This document shows positions 26,102-34,867 of a DNA stretch of 64,000 bases, piece by piece. The notes beneath the pieces were generated by a model. It did not search any database, was not told the origin of the DNA, and saw only the letters and a program-made list of their open reading frames with translations. This DNA is from Aminobacter aganoensis. Its GTDB lineage: Bacteria; Pseudomonadota; Alphaproteobacteria; Rhizobiales; Rhizobiaceae. The DNA is taken from NCBI RefSeq assembly GCF_014206975.1, contig NZ_JACHOU010000003.1, positions 496,001-560,000 of the forward strand, given 5' to 3'. How positions within the stretch are numbered: the stretch's first letter is position 1; every line of letters starts with the position of its first letter. Made by a program: the position numbers and the translations under genes.

Positions 26102-27513
26102 ACATGCACGCCATTCGCGCGGCACAGACATTTGATGGCGAGACGCTGTGGCTGGGTGTGTCCAGCTTGCAGGACGGGCTCGACGTCATTCGCCGCGAGG
26201 CGGCACGGCGTGGCCCGGGTGCGTGGATCGCCGTTGTCGGCGGCTGGCATCCGCGCCAGTTCGTCGAGAACCGCATGCCGACGATAAAGGAGCTGAATGA
26301 TGCGGCGCCGAACAACCCGGTCTATGTCCAGTACCTCTATGACGAGGCGTTCCTGAATGCCAAGGCCGTCGAGGCGCTGGGCATAACGTCGGAAACCAAG
26401 TTCCAGCCTGGCGGCTACCCCGAGCTCGACGCGCAGGGCAAGCCCACCGGTGTCCTACGCGGCAACATCCCAGCGTTTTCGGGTCTGTCCAATCGCATTC
26501 TCGCCGCCGAGCCCGCGCAGCGCCTTGAAAGTTCGCGCCGCTTCTTCAGCGAACTCAACGGTCTGGGCATCACCAGCGTGATCGACGCCGGCGGCGGCGG
26601 CATGACGCCTCCGCAATACGACACGATCTTTCAGCTTTGGCAGCAGGGCGGCATGAGCGTGCGCGTGGCCTATCGTATCAGCGCGCCGACCCCCGACAAC
26701 GAGGCTGCCAGCTTCAAGGACGTGCTGGGCTACATGCCGCCGAGCTTCGGCGACACCATGCTGCGCTTCGCCGGGCTGGGCGAGGTTCTGGTATGGAAGA
26801 TGCACGACGGCGAGCAGATCGGCCCGGGCTTCAAATCGTCGGACGCGGCAAGAGGCGAACTGTTGGAAGTCCTGCAACTGGCGGCAGCGCGCGGCTATCA
26901 GGTGGAGATTCATGCGTTCTCCAACGATGCCGGCGGCCAGATCCTGGACATCGTCGAGAAGGTCAACGCGCAAACGCCCATCGAGAGCCTGCGCTGGACG
27001 GTGACCCACCTGACCGACGGCACCGAGCAGACGTTCTCGCGCATGAAGGCCATGGGCATGAGCTATACGGTGCAGGACAACATGTTCCTGAGGGGACAAG
27101 ACGTTGCCGGCAAGCTCGGCGACGAGGCGGCCGAGATCCTGCCGCCGATCCGCAAGGCCATGGACCTTGGCCTCGTCGTCGCCGGAGGCTCGGACGCGAC
27201 GCGCGTGTCGTCCTACAATCCGATGATCGGCTTGCAGTGGCTGGTCGACGGGCGCTCGGTCGGGGGCTCGCCTCAGCGCATCGCCTCGGATCGGCTTACC
27301 CGCGAGGAAGCCCTTGCTCTGTACACGCGCAACGCCGCCTGGGTGATGCGGCGTGAGAACGAGCTGGGCACGCTTGCTACAGGCAGGATTGCCGACCTTG
27401 CCGTGCTCGACAAACCCTACATGACGATGCCCGTCGAAGACATCCACAGCATCCGGTCGGTGCTGACGCTGCTGGGCGGCAAGGTCGTCCATGACGCCGC
27501 GGCGACGCGATGA
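25825..27513 (+). CDS. exported YtcJ-type amidohydrolase 1
   Basis: A 562-residue metal-dependent amidohydrolase (Amidohydro_3, YtcJ-like) with a signal peptide (LLCSPLALSAAFA/ESP, cleavage near residue 26). Metal-site residues are DTHMHA near 93-98, HAFSNDAGG, VTHLTDG and Asp in AGGSDATR. It would hydrolyse a C-N bond outside the cytoplasm; the substrate is unknown. GGAGA precedes this ATG, which is preferred over one 24 bases upstream that would give a poorer signal peptide. Its stop overlaps the open frame of a close paralogue. Confidence 0.9.
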   Translation: MTRLLRTTVLTMTLLCSPLALSAAFAESPDLILRNGEVITMDPANPQAQALAISGERIVAVGSNQDIDALAAKDTRVVDLAGKTVIPGLIDTHMHAIRAAQTFDGETLWLGVSSLQDGLDVIRREAARRGPGAWIAVVGGWHPRQFVENRMPTIKELNDAAPNNPVYVQYLYDEAFLNAKAVEALGITSETKFQPGGYPELDAQGKPTGVLRGNIPAFSGLSNRILAAEPAQRLESSRRFFSELNGLGITSVIDAGGGGMTPPQYDTIFQLWQQGGMSVRVAYRISAPTPDNEAASFKDVLGYMPPSFGDTMLRFAGLGEVLVWKMHDGEQIGPGFKSSDAARGELLEVLQLAAARGYQVEIHAFSNDAGGQILDIVEKVNAQTPIESLRWTVTHLTDGTEQTFSRMKAMGMSYTVQDNMFLRGQDVAGKLGDEAAEILPPIRKAMDLGLVVAGGSDATRVSSYNPMIGLQWLVDGRSVGGSPQRIASDRLTREEALALYTRNAAWVMRRENELGTLATGRIADLAVLDKPYMTMPVEDIHSIRSVLTLLGGKVVHDAAATR

Positions 27514-27544
27514 CGCCTATGCATGCCGAACCCGGCGCGCCGCC

Positions 27545-27879
27545 TCCTGAACCGGGCAAGCGCCACGTATCCAAGCAACGAAACCGAACTGGAGACCATG
27601 CCATGAGACGGCTGCTGCGGAACACCGTGCTGACAATGACCCTGATGTGCAGTCCGCTCGCCTTGAGTGCTGCCCTGGCTCAGGCGCCCGACCTGATCCT
27701 GCGCAACGGCGAGGTGATCACGATGGACCCGGCAAACCCCCAGGCGCAGGCGCTGGCGATTTCGGGCGAACGGATCGTCGCCGTCGGCTCCAACCAGGAC
27801 ATCGATGCCCTCGCCGCCAAGGACACCCAGGTTGTCGACCTCGCCGGCAAGACGGTCATCCCCGGGCTGATCGATACCC
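27545..27879 (+). repeat. duplicated segment, copy 2 (5' end of amidohydrolase 2)
   Basis: This is the second copy of the amidohydrolase 5' segment. It includes the leader TCCTGAACCGGGCAAGCGCC, which resembles the sequence just after the PEP carboxykinase stop codon. Homology therefore reaches upstream of the coding region. Confidence 0.85.
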
Positions 27880-29288
27880 ATGTCCATGCGATCCGCGGCG
27901 GCCAGACCTTCCAGTTCGAGACCTACTGGTACGACGAGGGCACGCTGGAGCAGGCCCTGGCAAAGCTCTCGTCGGCGGCAGCGAAACGCGACGCCGGCCA
28001 ATGGGTGGCGGTGGTCGGCTCCTGGCACCCGGACCAGTTCAGCGAAAAGCGGGCGCCGACGGTCGCCGAACTGACCAAGGCCGTGCCGGACCATCCGGCC
28101 TATGTCCAGTATCTCTATGACTATGCCCTGGTGAACGCCAAGGGCATCGCCGCCCTGCGCCTCGACGAGCCGGGCGCCGAACTGCCCCCGGGCATCGTCG
28201 TCGAGAAGGACGCCGAGGGGCGCGCCACCGGCAGGCTGTCCGGCGGCATCGGACCCTTCAACGTCCTGTTCGCGCGCATCAGCGCCAGCGGCGACGAGCA
28301 GAAGAAGGCCAGCCTCGAGACGTTCTTCACCAAGCTCAACGAGGCCGGCGTGACCGGCTTCGTCGATCCGTCCGCCGGACCGCCGGCAAGCTACGAGCCC
28401 TTGTTCGCCTTGCGCGACGCCGGCAAGCTGACGGTCCGGGCCGGCTACCGCATTCCCGCGCAGCGCCCCGGCAACGAGGCCGAATGGTTCGCAGGCATGA
28501 TGGCGTTCCGCCAGCCGCATTACAGCGACGGCATGGTCAGCTTCCTCGGCCTCGGCGAGGCGCTGGTGTTCGGCATGAACGACGGCGTGCAGATGGGGCC
28601 GGGCTTCAACCCGCCACAGGCGGCGCGCGACGAACTCGTCAAGGTGGCGACCTTCGCCGCGCAGAAGCGCATACCGGTGGAAATCCACGCCTACACCGAC
28701 GATGCCGCCAAGGCCATTCTCGACGCGTTCGAGACAGTGTCGAAGTCGTTCCCGCTGGATGATCTGCGCTGGTCGATCGCCCATCTCAACACCGGTTCGG
28801 CCGAGACGCTCGACCGGATGAAGAAGCTCGGCCTCGCCTACACCGTGCAGATGGGGCCGTTCTTCGAGGCGCCGGCCATCAAGGAGGCCAGCGGCGCCGA
28901 GGTTGCCGAGGCATCGCCGCCCACCCGGCTGGCGCTCGACAAGGGCCTGATGGTTGCCGGCGGCACCGACTCGACCCGCATCGGCGTGTTCGGCGTCTGG
29001 CGCGCGATCGAGTACCAGCTGACCGGCACCTCGCTCGGCGGCACCGTGCAGAGGCGCCCGGACCTGCTGCTGAACCGCGAGGAGGCCCTCAGGCTCTACA
29101 CCTCGAACGCCGCCTGGATCGCCTTCGACGAGGATGAAAGGGGCGCGCTTGCTGCAGGCAAGCTTGCCGACCTCGCCGTGCTCGACAAGCCCTACATGAC
29201 CGTGCCGGTCGAGCAGGTCCACACCATCCGCTCGGTGCTGACGCTGCTCGGCGGCAAGGTCGTCTACGACGCCAAGGCGCTGCGCTAG
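27603..29288 (+). CDS. exported YtcJ-type amidohydrolase 2
   Basis: A 561-residue paralogue of the preceding gene with the same signal peptide type (LMCSPLALSAALA/QAP). Metal-site residues are DTHVHA, HAYTDDAAK, IAHLNTG and AGGTDSTR. The first 90 residues are nearly identical to amidohydrolase 1, while the rest is clearly diverged, including the substrate-facing middle section. The two enzymes may therefore act on related but different amides. GGAGA lies upstream of this ATG; the frame is open from 27510, overlapping the previous stop, but that extension has no signal-like sequence. Confidence 0.9.
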   Translation: MRRLLRNTVLTMTLMCSPLALSAALAQAPDLILRNGEVITMDPANPQAQALAISGERIVAVGSNQDIDALAAKDTQVVDLAGKTVIPGLIDTHVHAIRGGQTFQFETYWYDEGTLEQALAKLSSAAAKRDAGQWVAVVGSWHPDQFSEKRAPTVAELTKAVPDHPAYVQYLYDYALVNAKGIAALRLDEPGAELPPGIVVEKDAEGRATGRLSGGIGPFNVLFARISASGDEQKKASLETFFTKLNEAGVTGFVDPSAGPPASYEPLFALRDAGKLTVRAGYRIPAQRPGNEAEWFAGMMAFRQPHYSDGMVSFLGLGEALVFGMNDGVQMGPGFNPPQAARDELVKVATFAAQKRIPVEIHAYTDDAAKAILDAFETVSKSFPLDDLRWSIAHLNTGSAETLDRMKKLGLAYTVQMGPFFEAPAIKEASGAEVAEASPPTRLALDKGLMVAGGTDSTRIGVFGVWRAIEYQLTGTSLGGTVQRRPDLLLNREEALRLYTSNAAWIAFDEDERGALAAGKLADLAVLDKPYMTVPVEQVHTIRSVLTLLGGKVVYDAKALR

Positions 29289-29299
29289 CGCCTGAAACC

Positions 29300-29335
29300 A
29301 GCCCGGGTGCAGCTTTGACGAGCGGCACCCGGGCT
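29300..29335 (+). terminator. hairpin after amidohydrolase 2
   Basis: An 11-bp perfect stem (AGCCCGGGTGC / GCACCCGGGCT) with a 14-base loop begins 12 bases after the stop codon. There is no T-run. It probably marks the end of the catabolic transcript. Confidence 0.45.
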
Positions 29336-29399
29336 TGGTGGCTGGCGGACGAGGGCGGTTTCTGTCGGTTATCTTCGCGGGATTCGAGGGGACATTCGC

Positions 29400-31043
29400 A
29401 TGACATCATCGCCGGACGAGCCAGGACAGCCCACCCCGCCCGCGCCAGCCGCAGCTTCGTCATGGGCGCCGTTCCGGCATGCGCCCTTCGCGACGCTATG
29501 GGGCGCCACCGTCGTTTCCAACATGGGCATGTGGATGAACGACGTCGGCGCCGGCTGGCTGATGACCGACCTCAACCCGTCACCGCAGATGGTCGCGCTG
29601 GTTCAGGCCGCGACGACCCTTCCGGTCTTCCTTTTCGCGCTGCTGGCCGGGGCGATCGCCGATTTGGTGGATCGCCGCCGGATGCTGCTGGTGATCAACG
29701 CGCTGACCTTGCTGTGCGCGGCGGCGTTCACCGCGCTGGTGCTGGCCGACAAGGTGACCATCGAAGTGCTGCTGGTCTTCACGTTCCTGCTCGGCACCGG
29801 CGCCGCCTTCATGGCGCCGGCCTGGCAGGCGATCGTTCCTCGGCTTGTCCCGCGCGCCGACCTGCCGGCCGCCGTCGCGCTGAACTCGATGGGCATCAAC
29901 GTCGCGCGTGCCATCGGCCCCGCGCTTGCCGGCATGATCATCGTTCCGTTGGGCATTGCCACGCTGTTTGCGTTGAACGCCGTCAGCCGTATCGGCATCC
30001 TGGCCGCACTGTGCTGGTGGTCGCCGGCCAAGGGGTCGGCGAACGCGCTGCCGCCGGAGCCGATCGGCCAGGCTGTCTTCACCGGCTTGCGCTACGCCGC
30101 CCGCAGCACGCCGCTCAAGGCCACGTTGGCGCGTGCGCTCTGCTTCTTCCTGTTCGCCAGCCTGTACTGGGCGATGTTGCCGTTGATCGCCCGCGAACAG
30201 TTGCGTGGCGGCCCGGCGACATATGGCCTGCTGATGGCGATGATCGGCCTCGGCGCCGTCATTGGAGCCTTTGCGCTGCCCGCGATGCGGCGGAAATTGA
30301 AGCCGGGTGGTCTCGTTCTCGCGGGCTCGGTCGGCACGGCGGTCGCCATGACCCTGTTTGGCCTTGGCCAGCATGTGAGCCTGGGCGTCATCGGCGCGCT
30401 GATCGCCGGTGCGTCGTGGCTCGCCGTACTGTCCACGCTCAACGTATCGGTCCAGTCGTCGCTGCCGGATTGGGTTCGCGCGCGCGGGCTCGCGGTCTTC
30501 ATCACCGTCTATTACGGCGCGATGGCAGCCGGATCGCTGGCCTGGGGCCAGGTGGCTGCCCACATCGGCGTCGCCAACGCCCTGCTCGCCTCGGCAGCCG
30601 TGCTCGTGCTGGTCGGCCTGTGGGCCACCCGCTTCGGTCTTCCCGACGACAAGGCTCCCGATCTTGCCGCATCTGCCCACTGGCCGCAGGTCTTGCCGCA
30701 GCTCGAGTTCGACCGGGATCGCGGTCCGGTGATGGTCGAGATCACCTATCACGTCGATACCGCCGATCGCCCCGGCTTCCTGAAGGCGATCTATGCCTTT
30801 CGCGAGGAGCGCTACCGGGACGGCGCCTATGACTGGAATGTCTTTGAGGATGTCGAGGTGCCGGGGCACTTCACCGAGTATTTCCTGGTCGGCAGCTGGC
30901 TCGACCATCTGCGCCAGCACGACCGGGTCACGGTCGCCGACAAGGAGCTGCAGTCGGCTGTTGCCAGCTTCCACAGCGGCGACGGTCCACCCAAGGTTCG
31001 CCACCTGCTGGCGCCGCAGGTCGACGGACGCAAGCCGGGCTGA
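29400..31043 (+). CDS. MFS transporter with C-terminal soluble domain
   Basis: A 547-residue major-facilitator protein of the EntS-like MFS_3 group. About twelve hydrophobic segments span residues 25-415 (for example TLWGATVVSNMGMWMNDV, and the DLVDRRRMLL loop). A soluble domain of about 115 residues follows (VMVEITYHVDTADRPGFLKAIYAFREERY...). This tail looks like a dimeric alpha/beta-barrel (antibiotic-monooxygenase-like) fold; a separate protein of that fold is encoded just downstream on the other strand. The probable role is proton-driven export of a small molecule from the cytoplasm; the substrate is unknown. Confidence 0.9.
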   Translation: MTSSPDEPGQPTPPAPAAASSWAPFRHAPFATLWGATVVSNMGMWMNDVGAGWLMTDLNPSPQMVALVQAATTLPVFLFALLAGAIADLVDRRRMLLVINALTLLCAAAFTALVLADKVTIEVLLVFTFLLGTGAAFMAPAWQAIVPRLVPRADLPAAVALNSMGINVARAIGPALAGMIIVPLGIATLFALNAVSRIGILAALCWWSPAKGSANALPPEPIGQAVFTGLRYAARSTPLKATLARALCFFLFASLYWAMLPLIAREQLRGGPATYGLLMAMIGLGAVIGAFALPAMRRKLKPGGLVLAGSVGTAVAMTLFGLGQHVSLGVIGALIAGASWLAVLSTLNVSVQSSLPDWVRARGLAVFITVYYGAMAAGSLAWGQVAAHIGVANALLASAAVLVLVGLWATRFGLPDDKAPDLAASAHWPQVLPQLEFDRDRGPVMVEITYHVDTADRPGFLKAIYAFREERYRDGAYDWNVFEDVEVPGHFTEYFLVGSWLDHLRQHDRVTVADKELQSAVASFHSGDGPPKVRHLLAPQVDGRKPG

Positions 31044-31083
31044 CCATCGGCGCAGATACGATACGGCGTCGCCTTGGCCCGGG

Positions 31084-31111
31084 TCATGCCACCCGGCTCA
31101 TGTCACCCGGC
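31084..31111 (+). repeat. 14-bp tandem duplication at a convergent gene end
   Basis: TCATGCCACCCGGC is followed directly by TCATGTCACCCGGC. The stop codon of the minus-strand monooxygenase-fold gene lies in the second unit. The duplication forms most of the junction between the two convergent genes. Confidence 0.7.
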
Positions 31112-31394
31112 TCATGAAGCACACCAGTTCGCGCCGCTCGACATTCCTGTCGCCATTCTCGTGGAACGCACGGATATGGCCCGACAGGTTGTGATGCCTT
31201 TCTTGCGCTGCCGCGTCGCGCCAATGCTCGACGATCACGAAGCGGCGGCGGTCGTTCTCGTCTGCAAACAGCTCATAGCGAATGCTGCCGTCTTCGTTGC
31301 GCGAGCTCTCGGTGACAACGGTCAGGTCGCTGCGCAATTCCCCCTCTTTGCCTTCCTTTGCATACAGGATTGCAAGGACATGAACTTCAGCCAT
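31098..31394 (-). CDS. antibiotic biosynthesis monooxygenase-fold protein
   Basis: A 98-residue dimeric alpha/beta-barrel protein (ABM/YgiN-like). It begins AEVHVLAILYAKEGKEGEL and contains SIRYELFADENDRRRFVIVEHWRD and HHNLSGHIRAF. YgiN-type members oxidise or reduce quinols without a cofactor; others break down haem or are structural. The start is the ATG of MAEVHV; the longer frame upstream is not family sequence. It lies downstream of the YcaC-like gene (56 bases) on the same strand, probably in one transcript. Confidence 0.85.
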   Translation of the reverse strand: MAEVHVLAILYAKEGKEGELRSDLTVVTESSRNEDGSIRYELFADENDRRRFVIVEHWRDAAAQERHHNLSGHIRAFHENGDRNVERRELVCFMSRVT

Positions 31395-31450
31395 CGGTCT
31401 TCTCCGGCCTGTGGAGATGGCGGCATGAGAAGCCGCCATCTCCAGGACGA

Positions 31451-32092
31451 CTAATCGGTGCGGTCGTAAGAGAACTGGATCCCGGCCGTGCCGCCGGTCT
31501 CGATGAACAGGTTCATGAAGGCAGGCACGGTTTCCTTGCGCGACCAGTCGCGTTGCAGTTCGCAGAACAGCTGCGGCACGCTGATCATCTTGCCGCCCGC
31601 CTGCTCGATGCGCCGCAGTCCGGCTTCGTGTGCAGCGACCGATGTGCCGCCCACGGCATCGGCCACGACATAGACCTCGTAGCCTTCGGCAAGCGCGTCG
31701 ATGGCCGGGAAGGTCAGGCAAGCCTCGGTCCACAGTGCCGCCATGATCAGTTTCTTGCGACCGGTCTCCTCGACCGCCCGGCGAAACTCGACGTCTTCCC
31801 ACGAATTGATCGTCGTCCGGTCATAGGTCGGAAAGTCGCTGAGCACCCTCTTGAGTTGCGGCACCGGCGGCTTGTTCAATCCCGTCTTCACGTTCACGGT
31901 GGAGTGGACGATCGGCAGGCCATAGGCGACGGCGGCCTTGGCGGTTCCCACGATGTTGTTGAGCAGCAATTGCCGGTCCATCGATGCGATCGAGTTCACC
32001 TGGACCGGCTGATAGTCGATGATCACGAAAGCCGCGTTCTTGGGTGTCAGCAGACGATCTTTGACAGGATCGCGGATTGTTTCGCTTGTCAT
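31451..32092 (-). CDS. YcaC-like isochorismatase-family hydrolase, second copy
   Basis: A 213-residue cysteine hydrolase of the same family as the gene at the left end of the window but only distantly related to it. The acid Asp is in FVIIDYQPV and the nucleophile Cys in LWTEACLTFP. An AAAGGAC box precedes the ATG of MTSETIRDP. It is transcribed together with the small monooxygenase-fold gene downstream. The substrate is unknown; pairing with a quinol-type monooxygenase fold again suggests handling of small oxidised compounds. Confidence 0.87.
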   Translation of the reverse strand: MTSETIRDPVKDRLLTPKNAAFVIIDYQPVQVNSIASMDRQLLLNNIVGTAKAAVAYGLPIVHSTVNVKTGLNKPPVPQLKRVLSDFPTYDRTTINSWEDVEFRRAVEETGRKKLIMAALWTEACLTFPAIDALAEGYEVYVVADAVGGTSVAAHEAGLRRIEQAGGKMISVPQLFCELQRDWSRKETVPAFMNLFIETGGTAGIQFSYDRTD

Positions 32093-32706
32093 GGTATGTC
32101 CTTTCGTCTCTTCGGAACCCGCCGGCATTCGGCAAAGGCGTGCCGCCTTGCCGCCGGGAGCGGGCGAGCGGTTCCGTTCCCGAGGATGGTGCTGGATGCC
32201 TGAAAAATCTCGACGCACGGTGTGCCTATGGCCAGGGGGCCGGCCAGCAGATCCGTGATATGTTTGTCAGTGGCTAGGAAGGGCCGCGCAAAGCCGTCGG
32301 CGCATCGACAGGCGTGCTGTTCAGCATAGGCATCACTCCAATTCGATTGTTCAGCCGTTGGGTGACAGGCGAATGGAAATCCAGCTCACCATAGCGCGTG
32401 CCGCGGTTATCTTCCACACGGTTTTGCTGACGGCGTCGCCGGGCGACCGGTTTGATGCGCTGGAAGATCCATGGTTGCGGGCAGGTGTTTTGGCGCAGCG
32501 GCTCACGCCAGGGGCGGTGTCACGAGCTCGGCTGAACGCGGCGGCGCATTCGGCCTGCCAATCAGGCCTGCGGGAAGTCTCGCGGAAGAGCGTGGTTCGC
32601 AGCGAATGCGTCCAGGACGCGCCGAATTCGCTGGAGAAGCCGAAGCGCGTCCTGTCGTGACCGTCGCCAGGGCGTGGCGCAGCGGCTGGCTGCGCCGGTC
32701 GGTACG
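32093..32706. other. 614-bp intergenic region, no convincing gene
   Basis: This gap lies between the divergent YcaC-like gene and the end of the small gene below minE. Frames of up to 100 codons exist on both strands, but their predicted proteins are Arg/Ser/Ala-rich, lack ribosome sites and match no family I recognise. I see no repeat or clear promoter apart from a hairpin at its right end. Confidence 0.6.
32676..32696 (-). terminator. hairpin at the end of the min transcript
   Basis: An 8-bp perfect stem (GGCGCAGC / GCTGCGCC) with a five-base loop lies 11 bases beyond the small gene's stop codon. It has no T-run on the minus strand, so the call is weak. Confidence 0.35.
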
Positions 32707-32916
32707 TCAGGCCCTGTTGGCCTGCGTCTGTCCGGCCGCATTGCCGGCCTGTCCAGCGAAGCGCGGCGTGGCGCCGGCGGCTTCCTCGCAGAGTTCCACA
32801 TGCCTGGCCAGAGCCTGGTTGGACAGCACTGCGCTGATGGTGGTGATATCGCGGCCCTGGTGCTTGGGCATCTGCTGGACTTCCTTCAGCCTTTCCAGAA
32901 GTGCGAGTCGGGTCAT
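32707..32916 (-). CDS. small unknown protein downstream of minE
   Basis: A 69-residue protein beginning MTRLALLERLKEVQQMPKHQ and ending in an Ala/Gly/Gln-rich tail. I recognise no domain. A perfect GGAGG five to seven bases before the ATG and position 92 bases after minE on the same strand argue that it is translated, possibly on the min transcript. The sequence is mostly helical and charged, with one Cys. It has no membrane segment or signal peptide. Confidence 0.6.
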   Translation of the reverse strand: MTRLALLERLKEVQQMPKHQGRDITTISAVLSNQALARHVELCEEAAGATPRFAGQAGNAAGQTQANRA

Positions 32917-33008
32917 GGTTTCCCTCCTTTGCCGATAGGGGAGTGGTCGTTCGGAGTATCCCGCGCGGATGCTGCGGGAAGTCCGGCGAACTGGCGGGTT
33001 GGCGGCCG

Positions 33009-33272
33009 TCAGGCCGCCTTCCTGCCCGCGTCGAACGGGATCTCGATGTCGACGGCGAGCGTCGAGACCTTGTCGCCGCGCTCCATCTTGACGCTGACCT
33101 TGTCGTCGTCGATCTGCATGTGCTTGGAGATGGCACGCAGGATTTCGTCGCGCAGCTTGGCGACGAGGTCCGAATCGCCTGCCGAAGCACGCTCGTGGGC
33201 CAGCAGCACCTGCAGGCGCTCGCGCGCGGCTGGGGCCGATTGGGGGCGGGAAAAGAGCTGGAAGAATTTCAT
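33009..33272 (-). CDS. minE: cell division topological specificity factor MinE
   Basis: An 87-residue MinE. The amphipathic N-terminus [29 protein letters not shown] contains the MinD-binding, membrane-sensing region, followed by the dimerisation domain [18 protein letters not shown]. It stimulates the MinD ATPase and confines division inhibition to the poles. Its start overlaps the minD stop by four bases (ATGA). Confidence 0.96.
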   Translation of the reverse strand: MKFFQLFSRPQSAPAARERLQVLLAHERASAGDSDLVAKLRDEILRAISKHMQIDDDKVSVKMERGDKVSTLAVDIEIPFDAGRKAA

Positions 33273-34084
33273 GCCGCTTTCCTTCCGAAGATCTTGCCGA
33301 AGAAGCCCCGCTTTTCGCCCGGGATGGTGACCGGCAGCTCTTCGCCCTTGAGCCGGCGCGCCGCATTGAAATAGGCGATCGCCGGAGCGCTGCGGCCGTC
33401 CGCCAGGGTGACCGGCGAGCCGACATTGGAGGCGCGCAGCACGTCCATGCTCTCCGGAATGATGCCGAGCAGCGGGATCGACAGGATCTCGAGCACGTCG
33501 TCCACCTTCAGCATGTCGCCGCGCTCGGCGCGCGCCGGGTCGTAGCGGGTGAGAAGCAGGTGTTTCTCCATGCGCTCGCCGCTCTCTGCCTTGAGCGTCT
33601 TGGAATCGAGCAGGCCGATGATGCGGTCGGAATCGCGCACCGAGGAAACTTCCGGATTGGTCACGACGATGGCGACGTCCGCATGGCGCATGGCAAGCGT
33701 CGCGCCGCGTTCGATGCCGGCCGGGCTGTCGCAGATGACCCAGTCGAAGGTCTTCTTCAGCGCGGCAATGACCTTCTCGACGCCTTCCGCCGTCAGGTTG
33801 TCCTTGTCGCGCGTCTGCGATGCCGCCAGCAGGTAGAGCGTCTCCAGGCGTTTGTCGCGGATCAGCGCCTGTGCCAGCTTGGCTTCGCCCTGGATCACGT
33901 TGACGAGGTCGTAGACCACACGCCGTTCAGCGCCCATGACGAGGTCGAGATTGCGCAGGCCGACGTCGAAGTCCACGACGACGACCTTGTCGCCGCTCTG
34001 CGCAAGGGCCGCGCCCAGTGCGGCGGAAGACGTCGTCTTGCCGACGCCGCCCTTACCCGATGTGACCACGACCACCTTGCCCAT
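33269..34084 (-). CDS. minD: septum site-determining protein MinD
   Basis: A 271-residue ParA-type ATPase of exactly the usual MinD length. It starts [17 protein letters not shown] (deviant Walker A) and has the [14 protein letters not shown] switch region. The C-terminal end [14 protein letters not shown] forms the amphipathic membrane-targeting helix. It recruits MinC and MinE to the inner membrane. The ATG beginning MGKVVV has an AGGAG box; the ten residues before it in the open frame are not needed. Confidence 0.97.
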   Translation of the reverse strand: MGKVVVVTSGKGGVGKTTSSAALGAALAQSGDKVVVVDFDVGLRNLDLVMGAERRVVYDLVNVIQGEAKLAQALIRDKRLETLYLLAASQTRDKDNLTAEGVEKVIAALKKTFDWVICDSPAGIERGATLAMRHADVAIVVTNPEVSSVRDSDRIIGLLDSKTLKAESGERMEKHLLLTRYDPARAERGDMLKVDDVLEILSIPLLGIIPESMDVLRASNVGSPVTLADGRSAPAIAYFNAARRLKGEELPVTIPGEKRGFFGKIFGRKAA

Positions 34085-34123
34085 AGAGCTCTCTCCTGTT
34101 GTTCGTTTAGGCACGCCTTCGGC

Positions 34124-34867
34124 TCAGCCGAGGGGTACCGCCTTGAGTGCGTCGCCTTCGAGCCAGATCTGGATGGCCTTGCCGCGCAGACCGGGCTCTA
34201 GGTCTTCGGCCGTCTTGTAGAAACCGTCGATGGCGATCAGTTCCGCTTCCAGCTTGCTGCAAAAGATGCGCGCCGACGCGTTGCCCGTCGTGCCGGCCAT
34301 CGCCCGACCGCGCAGGGTGCCGTAGACGTGGATCGATCCGCCGGCCACGACCTCGGCACCGGAAGCAACCGATCCGACGATGGTCACGTCGCCTTCGGGG
34401 AAGAAGAGCGACTGCCCGGAGCGCACCGGCTGGGTGATGACGAGCGATGGCGTGGCCTTGGCGTTGGCGGCCTGAGCCGGGTCGGAGGGCGCGGCGTATT
34501 CGGCGACACCTGCGTCGTCGTCCTCATCCGCCGTCGGCGCCTCGAAGTCCGAGGCCGGGCGCCCGTCGGCCATCGCCGGCGGCAGGTCGGAGCCGAGCAT
34601 TGAGGGCTGTGCGCCTTCGATGCCCATGATCCGCACGTTGCGTGTGCCGAGCTGATGGACGAGTTCGCGAAGCTGCACGCGGTCGATCGGCAGCCCGCCG
34701 ACGTCGAGCACGATCGGGCGGCGCAGGAAGAAGCCGGCCGAGCGGGCGGCCAGGTCGTCGAGCCGCGCCAGCCAGTCCTCGAAGGGGAGTTCCGGGGTCA
34801 GCGCGAGCGCAAGGAAGGATCGCCCCTTGAGGCGGATAGGCCGGGGTTGAGTTAACACTTCGGTCAT
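34124..34867 (-). CDS. minC: septum formation inhibitor MinC
   Basis: A 247-residue MinC. The N-terminal FtsZ-inhibiting domain (residues 1-105, RSFLALALTPELPFEDWLARL) is followed by a linker with an acidic DEDDD stretch and the C-terminal beta-helix (PVRSGQSLFFPEGDVTIVGSVASGAEVVAGGSIHVYGTLRGRAMAG), which binds MinD. The first gene of minCDE, with a perfect CtrA-type box about 40 bases upstream. The ATG starting MTEVLTQ is chosen; the frame stays open another 100 codons, but that part is non-conserved and covers the promoter. Confidence 0.95.
   Translation of the reverse strand: MTEVLTQPRPIRLKGRSFLALALTPELPFEDWLARLDDLAARSAGFFLRRPIVLDVGGLPIDRVQLRELVHQLGTRNVRIMGIEGAQPSMLGSDLPPAMADGRPASDFEAPTADEDDDAGVAEYAAPSDPAQAANAKATPSLVITQPVRSGQSLFFPEGDVTIVGSVASGAEVVAGGSIHVYGTLRGRAMAGTTGNASARIFCSKLEAELIAIDGFYKTAEDLEPGLRGKAIQIWLEGDALKAVPLG

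Noticed and set aside
32358-32660. 100-codon plus-strand frame between the YcaC-like and min genes
   Set aside because: No ribosome site, no recognised family and composition typical of chance frames.
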